NCBI GenBank assembly: GCA_035518815.1
Contig: DATIXG010000117.1
Coordinates: 1 to 64,000 of the forward strand
From: AG25 sp035518815
GTDB taxonomy: Bacteria; Gemmatimonadota; Gemmatimonadetes; Gemmatimonadales; GWC2-71-9
DNA: 64,000 bases
Direction: 5' to 3'
The notes below the pieces were generated by a model. That model was not told the DNA's origin, did no database searches, and saw only the letters and a program-made list of their open reading frames with translations. Below, piece by piece: positions 1-7,634 of the stretch. The stretch's first letter is position 1; the number at the start of each line of letters is the position of its first letter. A program made the translations under genes and the position numbers.

Positions 1-297
1 GTTGACGGCGACGAGATCGATCGGCGTGATGCTGTGATCGGCGAGCGCCGCGCGGTCGCCGGGGTGATCGCGCCGCGCCAGCAGACCCCCGTGCACCTTT
101 GGGTGCAGGGTTTTCACGCGGCCGTCCATGATTTCGGGGAAGCCCGTGACCTGCTCGATCGGGATGACGGGGATCCCCGCGGCGCGCAGGGTGACGGCGG
201 TGCCTCCGGTCGAGACGAGCTCCCAGCCGAGGCTATGAAGGGCCCGGGCGAATTCGACGATGCCGCGCTTGTCAGAGACGGACAGCAATGCTCTCAT
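1..297 (-). CDS. purH: Bifunctional AICAR formyltransferase/IMP cyclohydrolase PurH, N-terminal part
   Basis: The 99 visible residues are the MGS-like IMP cyclohydrolase domain that opens PurH: SVSDKRGIVEFA near the start, then ELVSTGGTA and the very conserved TGFPEIMDGRVKTLHPKVHG. The enzyme performs the last two steps of de novo IMP synthesis in the cytoplasm. Only the N-terminus is present; the gene runs off the left edge, so the AICAR transformylase domain cannot be seen. The ATG lies 6 nt after the purN stop, so both are co-transcribed, as expected for consecutive purine-pathway enzymes. Family assignment is very secure; completeness is unknown. Confidence 0.96.
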   Translation of the reverse strand, partial: MRALLSVSDKRGIVEFARALHSLGWELVSTGGTAVTLRAAGIPVIPIEQVTGFPEIMDGRVKTLHPKVHGGLLARRDHPGDRAALADHSITPIDLVAVN

Positions 298-303
298 GCG
301 GAC

Positions 304-924
304 CTAGCCGAGCTGAATGTCAACATGGGCTCCTACGACAAAGGCCTGTGTGGTAACGCGGAGCTGTACCGGCGTGTCCGGCACGCCGCGGCGCGCGAGC
401 GCCGTGACGACAAGCGGCAGCAGTCGGTGCTCGACCGCGAGCACGCGCGCCGCGAGTGCGTCGGGTGTATCACCCGTCCGCACGGGGACGGGCCACTGCG
501 CGATGATGGGCCCGTGGTCGTATTCCTCGTCCACGTAGTGCACCGTCGCACCGGAAAACGTGACCCCGCTCGCGAGCACCTGCTCGTGCACCCGGTGGCC
601 ATACATGCCCGGGCCGCCGAAGGCGGGCAGCAGGGCCGGGTGGATGTTGATCATGCGGTGACGGTAGCGTGCGACGGCCTGAGCCGGCACGCGGCGGAGA
701 TAGCCGGCGAGCACCACGAGGCGCGCGCCTTCGAGCGCGGCGACGAGCTCCGTGGCGTCATCGGGATTCCTGAGCACCGTCGTCGCCACGCCCGCCTGCC
801 GCGCCCGTTCGAGCGCTCCGGCGTCGGGGCGGCTCGCGATCACGCGCGTCACTCTCGCCACGCCGCTCCGCGGCAACGCATCGAGCAGCGCGCCCAGGTT
901 CGTGCCGCCTCCCGAGACGAGCAC
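304..924 (-). CDS. purN: Phosphoribosylglycinamide formyltransferase PurN
   Basis: PurN transfers a formyl group from 10-formyl-THF to GAR in purine synthesis. Visible signatures are the phosphate-binding VSGGGTNL at the N-terminus, the catalytic segment INIHPALLPAFGG (Asn and His) and the loop VDEEYDHGPIIAQ carrying the catalytic Asp. The length of about 206 residues is normal. The GTG used here leaves the first beta strand short: the preceding in-frame codons read VAVA and extend the strand as in other PurN proteins. A CTG at 969, overlapping the TGA of the upstream gene as CTGA, may be the true start. Followed after 6 nt by purH. Confidence 0.93.
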   Translation of the reverse strand: MLVSGGGTNLGALLDALPRSGVARVTRVIASRPDAGALERARQAGVATTVLRNPDDATELVAALEGARLVVLAGYLRRVPAQAVARYRHRMINIHPALLPAFGGPGMYGHRVHEQVLASGVTFSGATVHYVDEEYDHGPIIAQWPVPVRTGDTPDALAARVLAVEHRLLPLVVTALARRGVPDTPVQLRVTTQAFVVGAHVDIQLG

Positions 925-965
925 GGCGACCGCGACAGGCGCGGTGGGCGGGGGGGGCGCGGACG

Positions 966-1412
966 TCAGCGGGTCCGGCGGCAGCGTTCGAGCGACGGCG
1001 CCTTGGCGCCGCTCGTGACGGCGAGGACGAAGGGCCCGGTCTGATGCTTGTCGGCGGTCGTCACGGCGATGTGATACGCTCCGCTCTCAGGGAAGCGAAC
1101 GGTGATCCGCGCGTTGCAATGCCCACCCGAGTCGTCATCCTGCAGCCCCCCCTGGGCGAGCCCGGGGCCGTACACGATGAGGTAGGCGTCGAAGCTGTCG
1201 GAGACCAGGTCCACCGTGACCACCGCGTCCCGCCGCCCCGCAATCTCCCACTCGCGCGCGTAGGTCGAATCGCGCGGCAGGAGGTGATCGCGCTTGCGCA
1301 GCGTGTCGGCGACGGTGTCTCCGACGGCGATCGTGCGCACCGGAGGTCGCTGCGCGCCGAGCCCCGAAGCCGTGGCGACCACGAGCAGGGCCAGCAAATC
1401 TGCGCGCGTCAC
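966..1412 (-). CDS. Secreted PPC-domain protein
   Basis: A 148-residue protein with an N-terminal signal peptide (MTRADLLALLVVATASGLGAQ, cleavage near residue 21) followed by one pre-peptidase C-terminal (PPC) domain. Diagnostic stretches are DSFDAYLIVYGPGLAQGG, the acidic DDDSGG, NARITVRFPESGAYHIAVTT. PPC domains are small beta-sandwiches usually appended to secreted proteases; here the domain stands alone, so it is more likely a periplasmic or surface binding or accessory module than an enzyme. The GTG start overlaps the stop of the gmhB-like gene as GTGA. Exact partner or ligand is unknown. Confidence 0.8.
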   Translation of the reverse strand: MTRADLLALLVVATASGLGAQRPPVRTIAVGDTVADTLRKRDHLLPRDSTYAREWEIAGRRDAVVTVDLVSDSFDAYLIVYGPGLAQGGLQDDDSGGHCNARITVRFPESGAYHIAVTTADKHQTGPFVLAVTSGAKAPSLERCRRTR

Positions 1413-1969
1413 GGCGCGCGCACAATCTGCTCCACCGCCGCGGCGAGATCGGCGACCACCGGCACGCCGAGCACCCGCGCCTGCGCCACATGTTCGGCGC
1501 CGCGGCCTGTCTCGACCAGGAACGCGGTACCGCCGAGGTGACGCGCGGGCTCGACATCGCTCAGCCGGTCGCCCACGAATACGGAGCGGGTGAAGTCGAT
1601 CCCGTGCGCGGCCTGCGCGTCGCGGAACAGCTTGAGCCCCGGCTTGCGGCACTCGCAGGGGCCGCTGATGGTCGGGTGGTGCGGGCAGAAATACGAGCCG
1701 TCGAGGCGCGCGCCATGATCGGCGAGCAGATCGTTGAGCCGGCGCATCACGGCGTAGTATTCCGCCTCGCCGTACATGCCGCGCGCGATCCCTGACTGGT
1801 TGCTCACGCTGACCACCACATAGCCGGCCGCATTCAACCGGCCCACCGCCTCGGCGGCGCCGGGAAAGAAGCGCACGCGCTCCGGCTGATGCAGGTACGC
1901 CGGATCGACCAGGATCGTGCCGTCGCGGTCGAGGAACGCGGCGCGACGGCCGCGGCCGTTCTCAAGCAT
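1409..1969 (-). CDS. gmhB: HAD phosphatase, D-glycero-D-manno-heptose 1,7-bisphosphate phosphatase type
   Basis: A 186-residue HAD-superfamily phosphatase. Motif I is FLDRDGT (nucleophile and acid/base Asp), motif II is SVSNQSGIARG, and the CPHHP...CECRKP segment supplies the Cys/His zinc-binding loop typical of GmhB and the related HisB N-terminal phosphatase; KPG and VGDRLSDVE follow as motifs III and IV. GmhB removes the C7 phosphate during ADP-heptose synthesis for LPS core, which fits a diderm. Histidinol-phosphate phosphatase activity is the main alternative because the families are close. ATG overlaps the selA stop by 8 nt. Confidence 0.85.
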   Translation of the reverse strand: MLENGRGRRAAFLDRDGTILVDPAYLHQPERVRFFPGAAEAVGRLNAAGYVVVSVSNQSGIARGMYGEAEYYAVMRRLNDLLADHGARLDGSYFCPHHPTISGPCECRKPGLKLFRDAQAAHGIDFTRSVFVGDRLSDVEPARHLGGTAFLVETGRGAEHVAQARVLGVPVVADLAAAVEQIVRAP

Positions 1970-3323
1970 CGAGCGCGGCGCTGATGGCCCGGACGAGCGC
2001 TTCGTCTTCCCCGGGGAGCAGGGTACGGGGATCGAGGACCACGTGGTCGGCGACAACGCGGGCAATCACTGGAGGTGTGGCGTCACGCAGCCGGGTCAAG
2101 GCGGTGTCCGGTGTCAGGTGTCCGGGGTTGAGCTGGACGAGCCATGTGTCGAGCTTCGCTCCGGGGAACGAGCCGCCACCGACCTCAGATTCGCCTTTCA
2201 CAACGGTGGCTCCTGCGGCTTGCGGAAGCGCACGGGCGAGTGTCTCCGCGCGGCGTCTCAAGTCCTCTGGATCGGCGGTGAGCATCGCGAGCACCGGAAT
2301 CTCGCGGCGCGCGCGCTCGGGGTCGCGATAGAGCTGGAGCGTGGCCTCGAGGGCCGCGAGCGTGAACTTGTCGGCGCGCACGGCGCGAGCAACGGGGTCC
2401 GCCCGGCAGGCGGCGACGACCGCCTTCGTGCCGACGATGATCCCGGCCTGGGGGCCGCCGAGCAACTTGTCGCCGCTCATGATCACCGCGTCGACCCCGC
2501 TAGCGACGGCGTCGCGCACCAGCGGCTCGCCGCTCAGATGCCACGGCGCGAGGTCGAGCAACAGCCCGCTCCCCAGGTCGTACAGGCTCGCGCGCCCTTG
2601 CGCGCGCGCCAGCGCGGCGACGTCGGCCGCCGAAACCTCCGCCGTGAATCCCGTGACCTGGAAGTTCGAGCGGTGGACCTTGAGGAGCAGGCGGGTCGCG
2701 TCGCCGATCGCGCGTGTGTAGTCGTCCTTGTGGGTGCGGTTGGTCGTGCCGACTTCCACGAGGGTCGCGCCCGAGCGCGCCAGGATGTCGGGAATGCGGA
2801 ATTGTCCCCCGATTTCGACCAGCTCGCCCCGGGACACGATCGCTTCACCGCCGCGAGCGAGGGCGCTGAGCGCGAGCAACAGGGCCGCGGCGGCGTTGTT
2901 CACCACCATGGCATCCTCGGCGCCAGTCAGCTCGACCAGCAAGTCGCGGCACAGCGTGTGGCGCGAGCCGCGGGCGCCCCGGCCCAAATCGTATTCCAAT
3001 GCCACATAGCCAGCGGCGACGCGGGTCAGCGCGTCGATCGCGGGCCGGGCGAGCACCGCGCGGCCGAGGTTCGTGTGCAGGACGACCCCCGTCGCGTTGA
3101 TCACGGACGCGAGGGCCGGCATCGCCATTTCCCGCGCGCGCGCCGCAATCGCCGGTCCCCAGCCTGCCGGGGGCGCCGTGCCGCCATTGCCGCGCGCATG
3201 CTCGAGCGCGGCGCGCACCGCTCGCACGACCACGGCCCGCGGATGTTCGGCGAGCAATGGTACGATTTCCGGATCGCCCAGCAGGGCATCCACTCCGGGC
3301 AACCCGCGCCGTGGGTCGTTCAT
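1962..3323 (-). CDS. selA: L-seryl-tRNA(Sec) selenium transferase SelA
   Basis: This 453-residue PLP enzyme of fold type I matches SelA over its whole length: an N-terminal helical region, INATGVVLHTNLGRA, the SRGELVEIGGQFRIPDI segment, and the PLP-lysine context MSGDKLLGGPQAGI. SelA converts Ser-tRNA(Sec) to Sec-tRNA(Sec) with selenophosphate, in a large ring-shaped oligomer. Its presence predicts selB, selC and selD elsewhere in the genome; none lies in this window. ATG overlaps the stop of the upstream lipoprotein gene as ATGA, and its own stop overlaps the gmhB-like start, so it sits inside a housekeeping operon rather than a sel cluster. Confidence 0.95.
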   Translation of the reverse strand: MNDPRRGLPGVDALLGDPEIVPLLAEHPRAVVVRAVRAALEHARGNGGTAPPAGWGPAIAARAREMAMPALASVINATGVVLHTNLGRAVLARPAIDALTRVAAGYVALEYDLGRGARGSRHTLCRDLLVELTGAEDAMVVNNAAAALLLALSALARGGEAIVSRGELVEIGGQFRIPDILARSGATLVEVGTTNRTHKDDYTRAIGDATRLLLKVHRSNFQVTGFTAEVSAADVAALARAQGRASLYDLGSGLLLDLAPWHLSGEPLVRDAVASGVDAVIMSGDKLLGGPQAGIIVGTKAVVAACRADPVARAVRADKFTLAALEATLQLYRDPERARREIPVLAMLTADPEDLRRRAETLARALPQAAGATVVKGESEVGGGSFPGAKLDTWLVQLNPGHLTPDTALTRLRDATPPVIARVVADHVVLDPRTLLPGEDEALVRAISAALDA

Positions 3324-4624
3324 CGGGTCGGCTTCGCCGGCTTGTTGTGCACCGTGTCTTTCGCCGCCGGCGCCGCAGGAGGTGGTTTGGGGATCGGAAC
3401 GACGAACACGGTCTGCGGGTTCGCGCTCGCCCCCGTCAGGTTCAGCGCCCCACGAATCCGCACGAGGTACTTCCCGCCGGGCTTGAGCGGCCGAGCCGTC
3501 TTCAACACCCAGCGGTCGGTCGGGACCGGCCGCGCGCGCAACAGCTCGCGGATGCGCGCGGTGTCCACGTGCGCCACGGTCGTGTCGCGCTTGCTGGGGG
3601 CAGCGGTGGGCTGGCGGCTCGGGCGGGCGGGGGATGGTTGCGCGCGCGTGGTGTCTTTCGCGCGGCGCAGCGAATCGGCGACGGCGCGCTCCCGGGCCAG
3701 GATCGAGTCCTGAAGCGCGCCGGTCAGGACGGCCCGCACACGGACCGGCGTCGAGTCAGGCAGCGAGACGACACGCACGGCCAGCGTGTCGAGTCCACGG
3801 CGCGGTTCGAGGGGCTGGGAAAAGGTCAGGCGGACGGTGATCGAGTCGGACGGGTCCGCGGCCTGCAGTTTCGGTCCCGTCGTATCGTGCTGAAATGCCC
3901 AGAGGACCAGGTTCGCGGTTGTGTCGACCGTGACGACGGTCGAGTCGAACGCCTCGCGCGGGTCGATACGGCGGTCGCCGTTCTGGTCCTGGATGGCATA
4001 GACGCGATAGCGGCCGCGGGGAATGTTCGAGAAGGTGAAGGCCCCGGCCGAGTCGGCGAGCGTCACGTAGGCGACGGTGTCGGGGAGCAGCGCGGCACGG
4101 ATCGCGGCCTGCGCCAGGACGCGCTGATCGACCCACTGGAGCGCCGTGCCCGAGAGCGAGGCGCGGGGCACGGCAGGGCCGGTCGAGAAGACGATCATCG
4201 CGCCCTGCTTCATCACGTTGTGCCGCAGGTCGGCGAGTCCGGGCAGGAGCTGGAGATGGTAGACGCGCCCCTTCTTCCAACCTTCGGCCGGCTTCACGCT
4301 GATCGAGGAGCGATGCCACGCGACTTTCACAGGCCCGGCCACGGGCGAGAGGATGACGCTGCTCGCGACCCCTTTTGCGGTGCCGCCGCCCTTGCCGCTC
4401 ATCTCGTCGATCACTTCGTCGAAGTGCAGCACGGCATCGTCGTCGAGCTTGGGGACCACGCTGCCCGATTCGGGGTGGACGGTGACGATGTGCGGCGGCG
4501 TCGAGTCCGGCGGGCCGCCGGGCGGCTCCGTCATGTTCGCGCAGGCGCTCCCCCCGAGCGCGGCGGCTAGGAGCAGCCGAGCGATTTCAACTTGCCATCC
4601 AACGCGTCGCGCTGGAATCGCCAC
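3320..4624 (-). CDS. Ig-like domain lipoprotein (SbsA-type Ig-like repeat)
   Basis: A 434-residue secreted protein. After a signal peptide ending in GGSAC (candidate lipobox, weak because of Gly/Ser/Ala) it reads TPPHIVTVHPESGSVVP, the start of a bacterial Ig-like domain of the Big_5 kind, then a carboxypeptidase-regulatory-like stretch (GAFTFSNIPRGRYRVYAIQD with a calcium-loop-like DQNGDRRIDP), and a second Ig-like part near the C-terminus. The C-terminal half has a basic, Pro/Ser/Thr-rich linker. It probably works at the cell surface; no catalytic residues are seen. The GTG at 4624 is chosen because it supplies a signal peptide; this start overlaps the valS 3' end by 58 nt. Confidence 0.75.
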   Translation of the reverse strand: MAIPARRVGWQVEIARLLLAAALGGSACANMTEPPGGPPDSTPPHIVTVHPESGSVVPKLDDDAVLHFDEVIDEMSGKGGGTAKGVASSVILSPVAGPVKVAWHRSSISVKPAEGWKKGRVYHLQLLPGLADLRHNVMKQGAMIVFSTGPAVPRASLSGTALQWVDQRVLAQAAIRAALLPDTVAYVTLADSAGAFTFSNIPRGRYRVYAIQDQNGDRRIDPREAFDSTVVTVDTTANLVLWAFQHDTTGPKLQAADPSDSITVRLTFSQPLEPRRGLDTLAVRVVSLPDSTPVRVRAVLTGALQDSILARERAVADSLRRAKDTTRAQPSPARPSRQPTAAPSKRDTTVAHVDTARIRELLRARPVPTDRWVLKTARPLKPGGKYLVRIRGALNLTGASANPQTVFVVPIPKPPPAAPAAKDTVHNKPAKPTR

Positions 4625-7332
4625 TCCCGCTCCTTTTCCCGCTCCCGCGCGACCACGTCGGCCGGCGCGCGAGCCACGAAGTTCTCGTTGGACAGCTTGG
4701 CGGTCAGACGCTCGAGCTGCTGGTCGAGCCGCGTCCGCTCGGTGGACAGTCGCGTGCACTCCTGCTGGACGTCGATCGCCCCTTCCAGCGCCACGAAGAC
4801 CTCGCTGCCGTCGCCGAAGATAGCATGCGCCCCGACGCGCTTCGCCGCGCCGTCGAACGCCAGCTCTTCCAGCTGCGCCAGGCGCCGAATCGTTTCGCTT
4901 TCCGCTTCGAAGATGACGCGGTTGTCGCGCCCGCGGGCGGTAATGCTGGCGCGGAGCCTGGACTTCGGAGGGATCCTGTACTCGGCGCGAATGCTGCGGA
5001 TGCCCTCGACGACCTGCTGGACACGCTGGAACTGCATCTCCAGCTCCGCATCGACGAGGTCCGGGTTGAACGAGGGCCAGGCGGCGAGCGTCAGCAGCTC
5101 GTCGGGTTTGCGACCCGGCAGCTTTTGCCACAGCTCCTCGGTGATGAACGGCACCACCGGATGCAGCAGCCGTAGTGCGGCATCGAAGCAGTAGCAGAGG
5201 ACGGCCTGTGCTGCTGAGCGCGTGGGAGCGCCCTCCTCCGCAGCAGCCCAGCGGGCACCCGCTGCTCCGGAGGGCGCTCCCCCACGCTCGGGCGTGGCGA
5301 GGCGTGGCTTCACCGCTTCCACGTACCAGTCCGCCAGATCCTTCCACACGAAATCGAAACAGCGTTTCGCTCCCTCGTCCAGCCGGAACTGCTCGAACGA
5401 TCCCGTGGCGTCGCGGACGGTGGCCTCGAGCCGGGACAGAATCCACCGGTCCGCGAGGGTGAGCGTGTGGCGATCGATGCGCTCGAGCGGCGGCACCTCG
5501 CCTGGCAGCTGCGCCAGCACAAAGCGCCCGATGTTCCACAGCTTGTTTGCGAAGTTGCGGCCGGGAGCGAAGGTGGTCTCGAGATCGTTCGGATCGAGCA
5601 CGACGTCCGCGCCCAACGAGCTCCCGGCGATCAACGTCCAGCGCAGGGCGTCGGCGCCGTACAGCCGCACGACGTCCAGCGGGTCGATGCCGTTGCCGAG
5701 CGACTTGGACATCTTGCGATGCTGGGTGTCCCGCACGGTGCCGTGGAGATACACGGTCGCGAACGGCGGGCGCTCCATGAAATGGATGCCGGCCATGATC
5801 ATGCGCGCCACCCAGAAGAACAGGATCTCCGGGGCGGTGACGAGGGTGTGCCCGGGATAGAAGCGCGCCAGGTCGGGCGTCCGCTCCGGCCACCCGAATG
5901 CCGCGAACGGCCACAGCCAGGACGAAAACCACGTGTCGAGCACGTCCGGGTCCTGGGTGAGTTTGCGGTCGCCGCACTTGGGGCAGGCGGCGGGATCCTG
6001 CCGGGCGGCCCACACGTGGCCGCACTTGCCGCAGGTGAACACCGGGATGCGGTGCCCCCACCACAGCTGCCGCGAGATATTCCAGTCGCGGATGTTCTCC
6101 ATCCAGTGCTCGTAGGTCGCGCCCCAGCGGTCGGGCACGAACTTCACGCGACCGTCCTGGTACGCTGCCAGCGCGGGCCGCGCGAGGTCCTTCATCGCCA
6201 CGAACCACTGGTCCGATAACCGCGGTTCGACCACCGTGTCGCAGCGGTAGCAGTGCCGTACGGCGTGGGGATGGGGCTCCACTTTGTCGAGCAGGCCTTC
6301 GTCCTTGAGCTGCTTGACGATCCGGTCCCTCGCCTCGAATCGATCGAGGCCTTGGAGCGGGGCAGGGACGCGTCCCCCTTCCCCCGTCCCTCTTCCCCCG
6401 TCTTCCCCCATCCTTCCTTCCGGCGTCATCACAAGCGGCATCGGGAGCTTATGCCGTGTCCCGATCTCGAAGTCGTTCGCGTCATGCGCCGGCGTCACCT
6501 TCACGAAGCCGGTCCCGAACTTGGGGTCCACCGCCTCGTCGGCGATGATCGGGATCGCGATGTCCGTGATCGGGATGTGAGCGGTCTTGCCGATGAAGCC
6601 CGCGTGACGCGGGTCGTCGGGGTGCACCGCGATCGCCGTATCGCCCAGCATTGTCTCGGGACGGGTCGTGGCGACGGTGAGAAACGGCTGCGGGCCGCCG
6701 TCCACGCGGTAGCGGATGTGGTACAGCTTGCCCGTCTCGTCGGCGAACTCGGCTTCTTCGTCCGAGAGCGAAGTGAGACAGTGCGGGCACCAGTGGATCA
6801 CCCGGTGGCCGCGATAGATGCGCTTCTCCTCCCACAAGCGCACGAACGCTTCCCGAACCGCCTGGGAGTACGCGGGGTCGAGCGTGAAGACCGTCCGGCT
6901 CCAGTCGCACGAGCAGCCGATGATCTTGAGCTGCTCGAGGATCACGCCACCCGTTTCGCGCACGAACGCCCACACGCGCTCGACAAAGCGCTCCCGCCCG
7001 AGGTCGAACCGGGTCGTGCCCTCGGCCGCGACGAGCTTCTCGACCACGTTCTGCGTGGCGATCCCAGCGTGGTCGGTGCCGGGGAGCCATTCGGCGCCTC
7101 GGCCCCGCATGCGCTCGAACCGGACGAGCACGTCCTGGATGACGTCGTTCAACCCGTGCCCCACGTGCAGGATGGCCGTGACGTTGGGTGGCGGGATCAC
7201 GATCACGTAGGGCGGCTTGGGCGAATCAGCGCGGACCGTGAACGCATCCGCGGCGAGCCAGCGCTGATAGAGCCGGGACTCGACCTCACGCGGATCGTAC
7301 TGCGGGGGGAGATCGAAGGGCGTGGAAGACAT
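4567..7332 (-). CDS. valS: Valyl-tRNA synthetase
   Basis: A 921-residue class I synthetase charging tRNA(Val). HIGH-like HVGHGLND is near residue 55, the editing domain has TTRPETMLGDTAIAVHP, and KMSKSLGNGIDPLD is the KMSKS loop. A C-x2-C...C-x2-C zinc ribbon (CGKCGHVW...CPKCG) precedes the catalytic closure, and the C-terminal 70 residues form the usual tRNA-binding coiled coil. An unusual 20-odd residue insert rich in Ala/Gly (GGAPSGAAGARWAAAEEGAP) occurs in the anticodon-binding region and is encoded by a long palindrome at 5221-5286. First gene of the leftward operon, with its own likely leaderless promoter. Confidence 0.97.
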   Translation of the reverse strand: MSSTPFDLPPQYDPREVESRLYQRWLAADAFTVRADSPKPPYVIVIPPPNVTAILHVGHGLNDVIQDVLVRFERMRGRGAEWLPGTDHAGIATQNVVEKLVAAEGTTRFDLGRERFVERVWAFVRETGGVILEQLKIIGCSCDWSRTVFTLDPAYSQAVREAFVRLWEEKRIYRGHRVIHWCPHCLTSLSDEEAEFADETGKLYHIRYRVDGGPQPFLTVATTRPETMLGDTAIAVHPDDPRHAGFIGKTAHIPITDIAIPIIADEAVDPKFGTGFVKVTPAHDANDFEIGTRHKLPMPLVMTPEGRMGEDGGRGTGEGGRVPAPLQGLDRFEARDRIVKQLKDEGLLDKVEPHPHAVRHCYRCDTVVEPRLSDQWFVAMKDLARPALAAYQDGRVKFVPDRWGATYEHWMENIRDWNISRQLWWGHRIPVFTCGKCGHVWAARQDPAACPKCGDRKLTQDPDVLDTWFSSWLWPFAAFGWPERTPDLARFYPGHTLVTAPEILFFWVARMIMAGIHFMERPPFATVYLHGTVRDTQHRKMSKSLGNGIDPLDVVRLYGADALRWTLIAGSSLGADVVLDPNDLETTFAPGRNFANKLWNIGRFVLAQLPGEVPPLERIDRHTLTLADRWILSRLEATVRDATGSFEQFRLDEGAKRCFDFVWKDLADWYVEAVKPRLATPERGGAPSGAAGARWAAAEEGAPTRSAAQAVLCYCFDAALRLLHPVVPFITEELWQKLPGRKPDELLTLAAWPSFNPDLVDAELEMQFQRVQQVVEGIRSIRAEYRIPPKSRLRASITARGRDNRVIFEAESETIRRLAQLEELAFDGAAKRVGAHAIFGDGSEVFVALEGAIDVQQECTRLSTERTRLDQQLERLTAKLSNENFVARAPADVVAREREKEREWRFQRDALDGKLKSLGCS
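5221..5286. repeat. Palindromic element inserted in frame within valS
   Basis: The arms GGGAGCGCCCTCC (5224-5236) and GGAGGGCGCTCCC (5269-5281) pair perfectly over 13 bp; after a two-C bulge CGTG pairs with CACG. Inside, CAGCGGG/CCCGCTG (5249-5255, 5258-5264) form a second stem. Such a nested hairpin within a coding region, translated into a low-complexity insert in ValRS, looks like a small palindromic element that inserted without breaking the frame. Confidence 0.6.
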
Positions 7333-7346
7333 TCCTTATATAGTAG
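7333..7346 (-). promoter_or_regulatory. Likely leaderless promoter box for valS
   Basis: Reading the minus strand toward valS, TACTAT ends 7 nt before the ATG. A TANNNT box at this distance would start transcription at or next to the initiation codon. An AAGGA lies directly against the ATG, too close to act as a normal ribosome-binding site. Confidence 0.4.
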
Positions 7347-7363
7347 TAAGGGATTGGGGGTTC

Positions 7364-7426
7364 GGGGTTGGGGGTTAGGGTGTTGAATTGATGATCCCGA
7401 GTCCCTAACCCCTAACCCCCAACCCC
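7364..7426. repeat. Inverted GGGGTT/CCCTAA repeat in the divergent valS/thrS promoter region
   Basis: GGGGTTGGGGGTTAGGG (7364-7380) and CCCTAACCCCCAACCCC (7410-7426) are perfect 17-nt inverted copies separated by 29 nt. The G-runs could also fold as a G-quadruplex. The same heptamer type recurs at 15300-15347. Confidence 0.7.
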
Positions 7427-7428
7427 GC

Positions 7429-7440
7429 TACAATTCTCCC
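7429..7440 (+). promoter_or_regulatory. TACAAT box 6 nt before the ATG at 7441
   Basis: TACAAT (7429-7434) is a near-consensus -10 element followed by six bases and then ATG, with no Shine-Dalgarno sequence. This predicts a leaderless mRNA for the small membrane protein and thrS. Confidence 0.45.
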
Positions 7441-7629
7441 ATGTCCGACGAATCCAACGTCGCCAGCCGCATCGTGCGGTGGGGAGCGGTCGCTGTCCTG
7501 ATCGCAGTCTCGATCGGGCTCTACTTCCGCCTGGGTACCCACATCCCGCCGCTCACCGTTCCCACTCAGGGAGCAGGGGCAGGGGCAAAGGGCGGGGAGG
7601 GGACTGCCGTACCGGAACCGACACCCTGA
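7441..7629 (+). CDS. Small single-pass membrane protein upstream of thrS
   Basis: A 62-residue protein with a basic N-terminus, one predicted transmembrane helix (about residues 13-29, GAVAVLIAVSIGLYFRLG) and a Pro/Gly/Ala-rich C-terminal tail. I do not recognise a family. It begins 6 nt after a good -10 box and ends 5 nt before thrS, so it is probably the first gene of that transcript. It contains only five Thr residues, not clustered, which argues against a Thr attenuation leader. Function unknown. Confidence 0.55.
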   Translation: MSDESNVASRIVRWGAVAVLIAVSIGLYFRLGTHIPPLTVPTQGAGAGAKGGEGTAVPEPTP

Positions 7630-7634
7630 CTGCG

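Noticed and set aside
1917..3713. 598-codon plus-strand frame over selA
   Set aside because: Antisense to selA and its neighbours; low-complexity Arg-rich translation typical of GC-rich shadow frames.
3320..6208. 962-codon version of the Ig-like lipoprotein
   Set aside because: The first 520 codons are the out-of-frame valS sequence; the real protein starts near 4624 with a signal peptide.
7441..7629. Threonine attenuation leader for thrS
   Set aside because: Five scattered Thr codons in 62, a transmembrane helix and no terminator hairpin before thrS.
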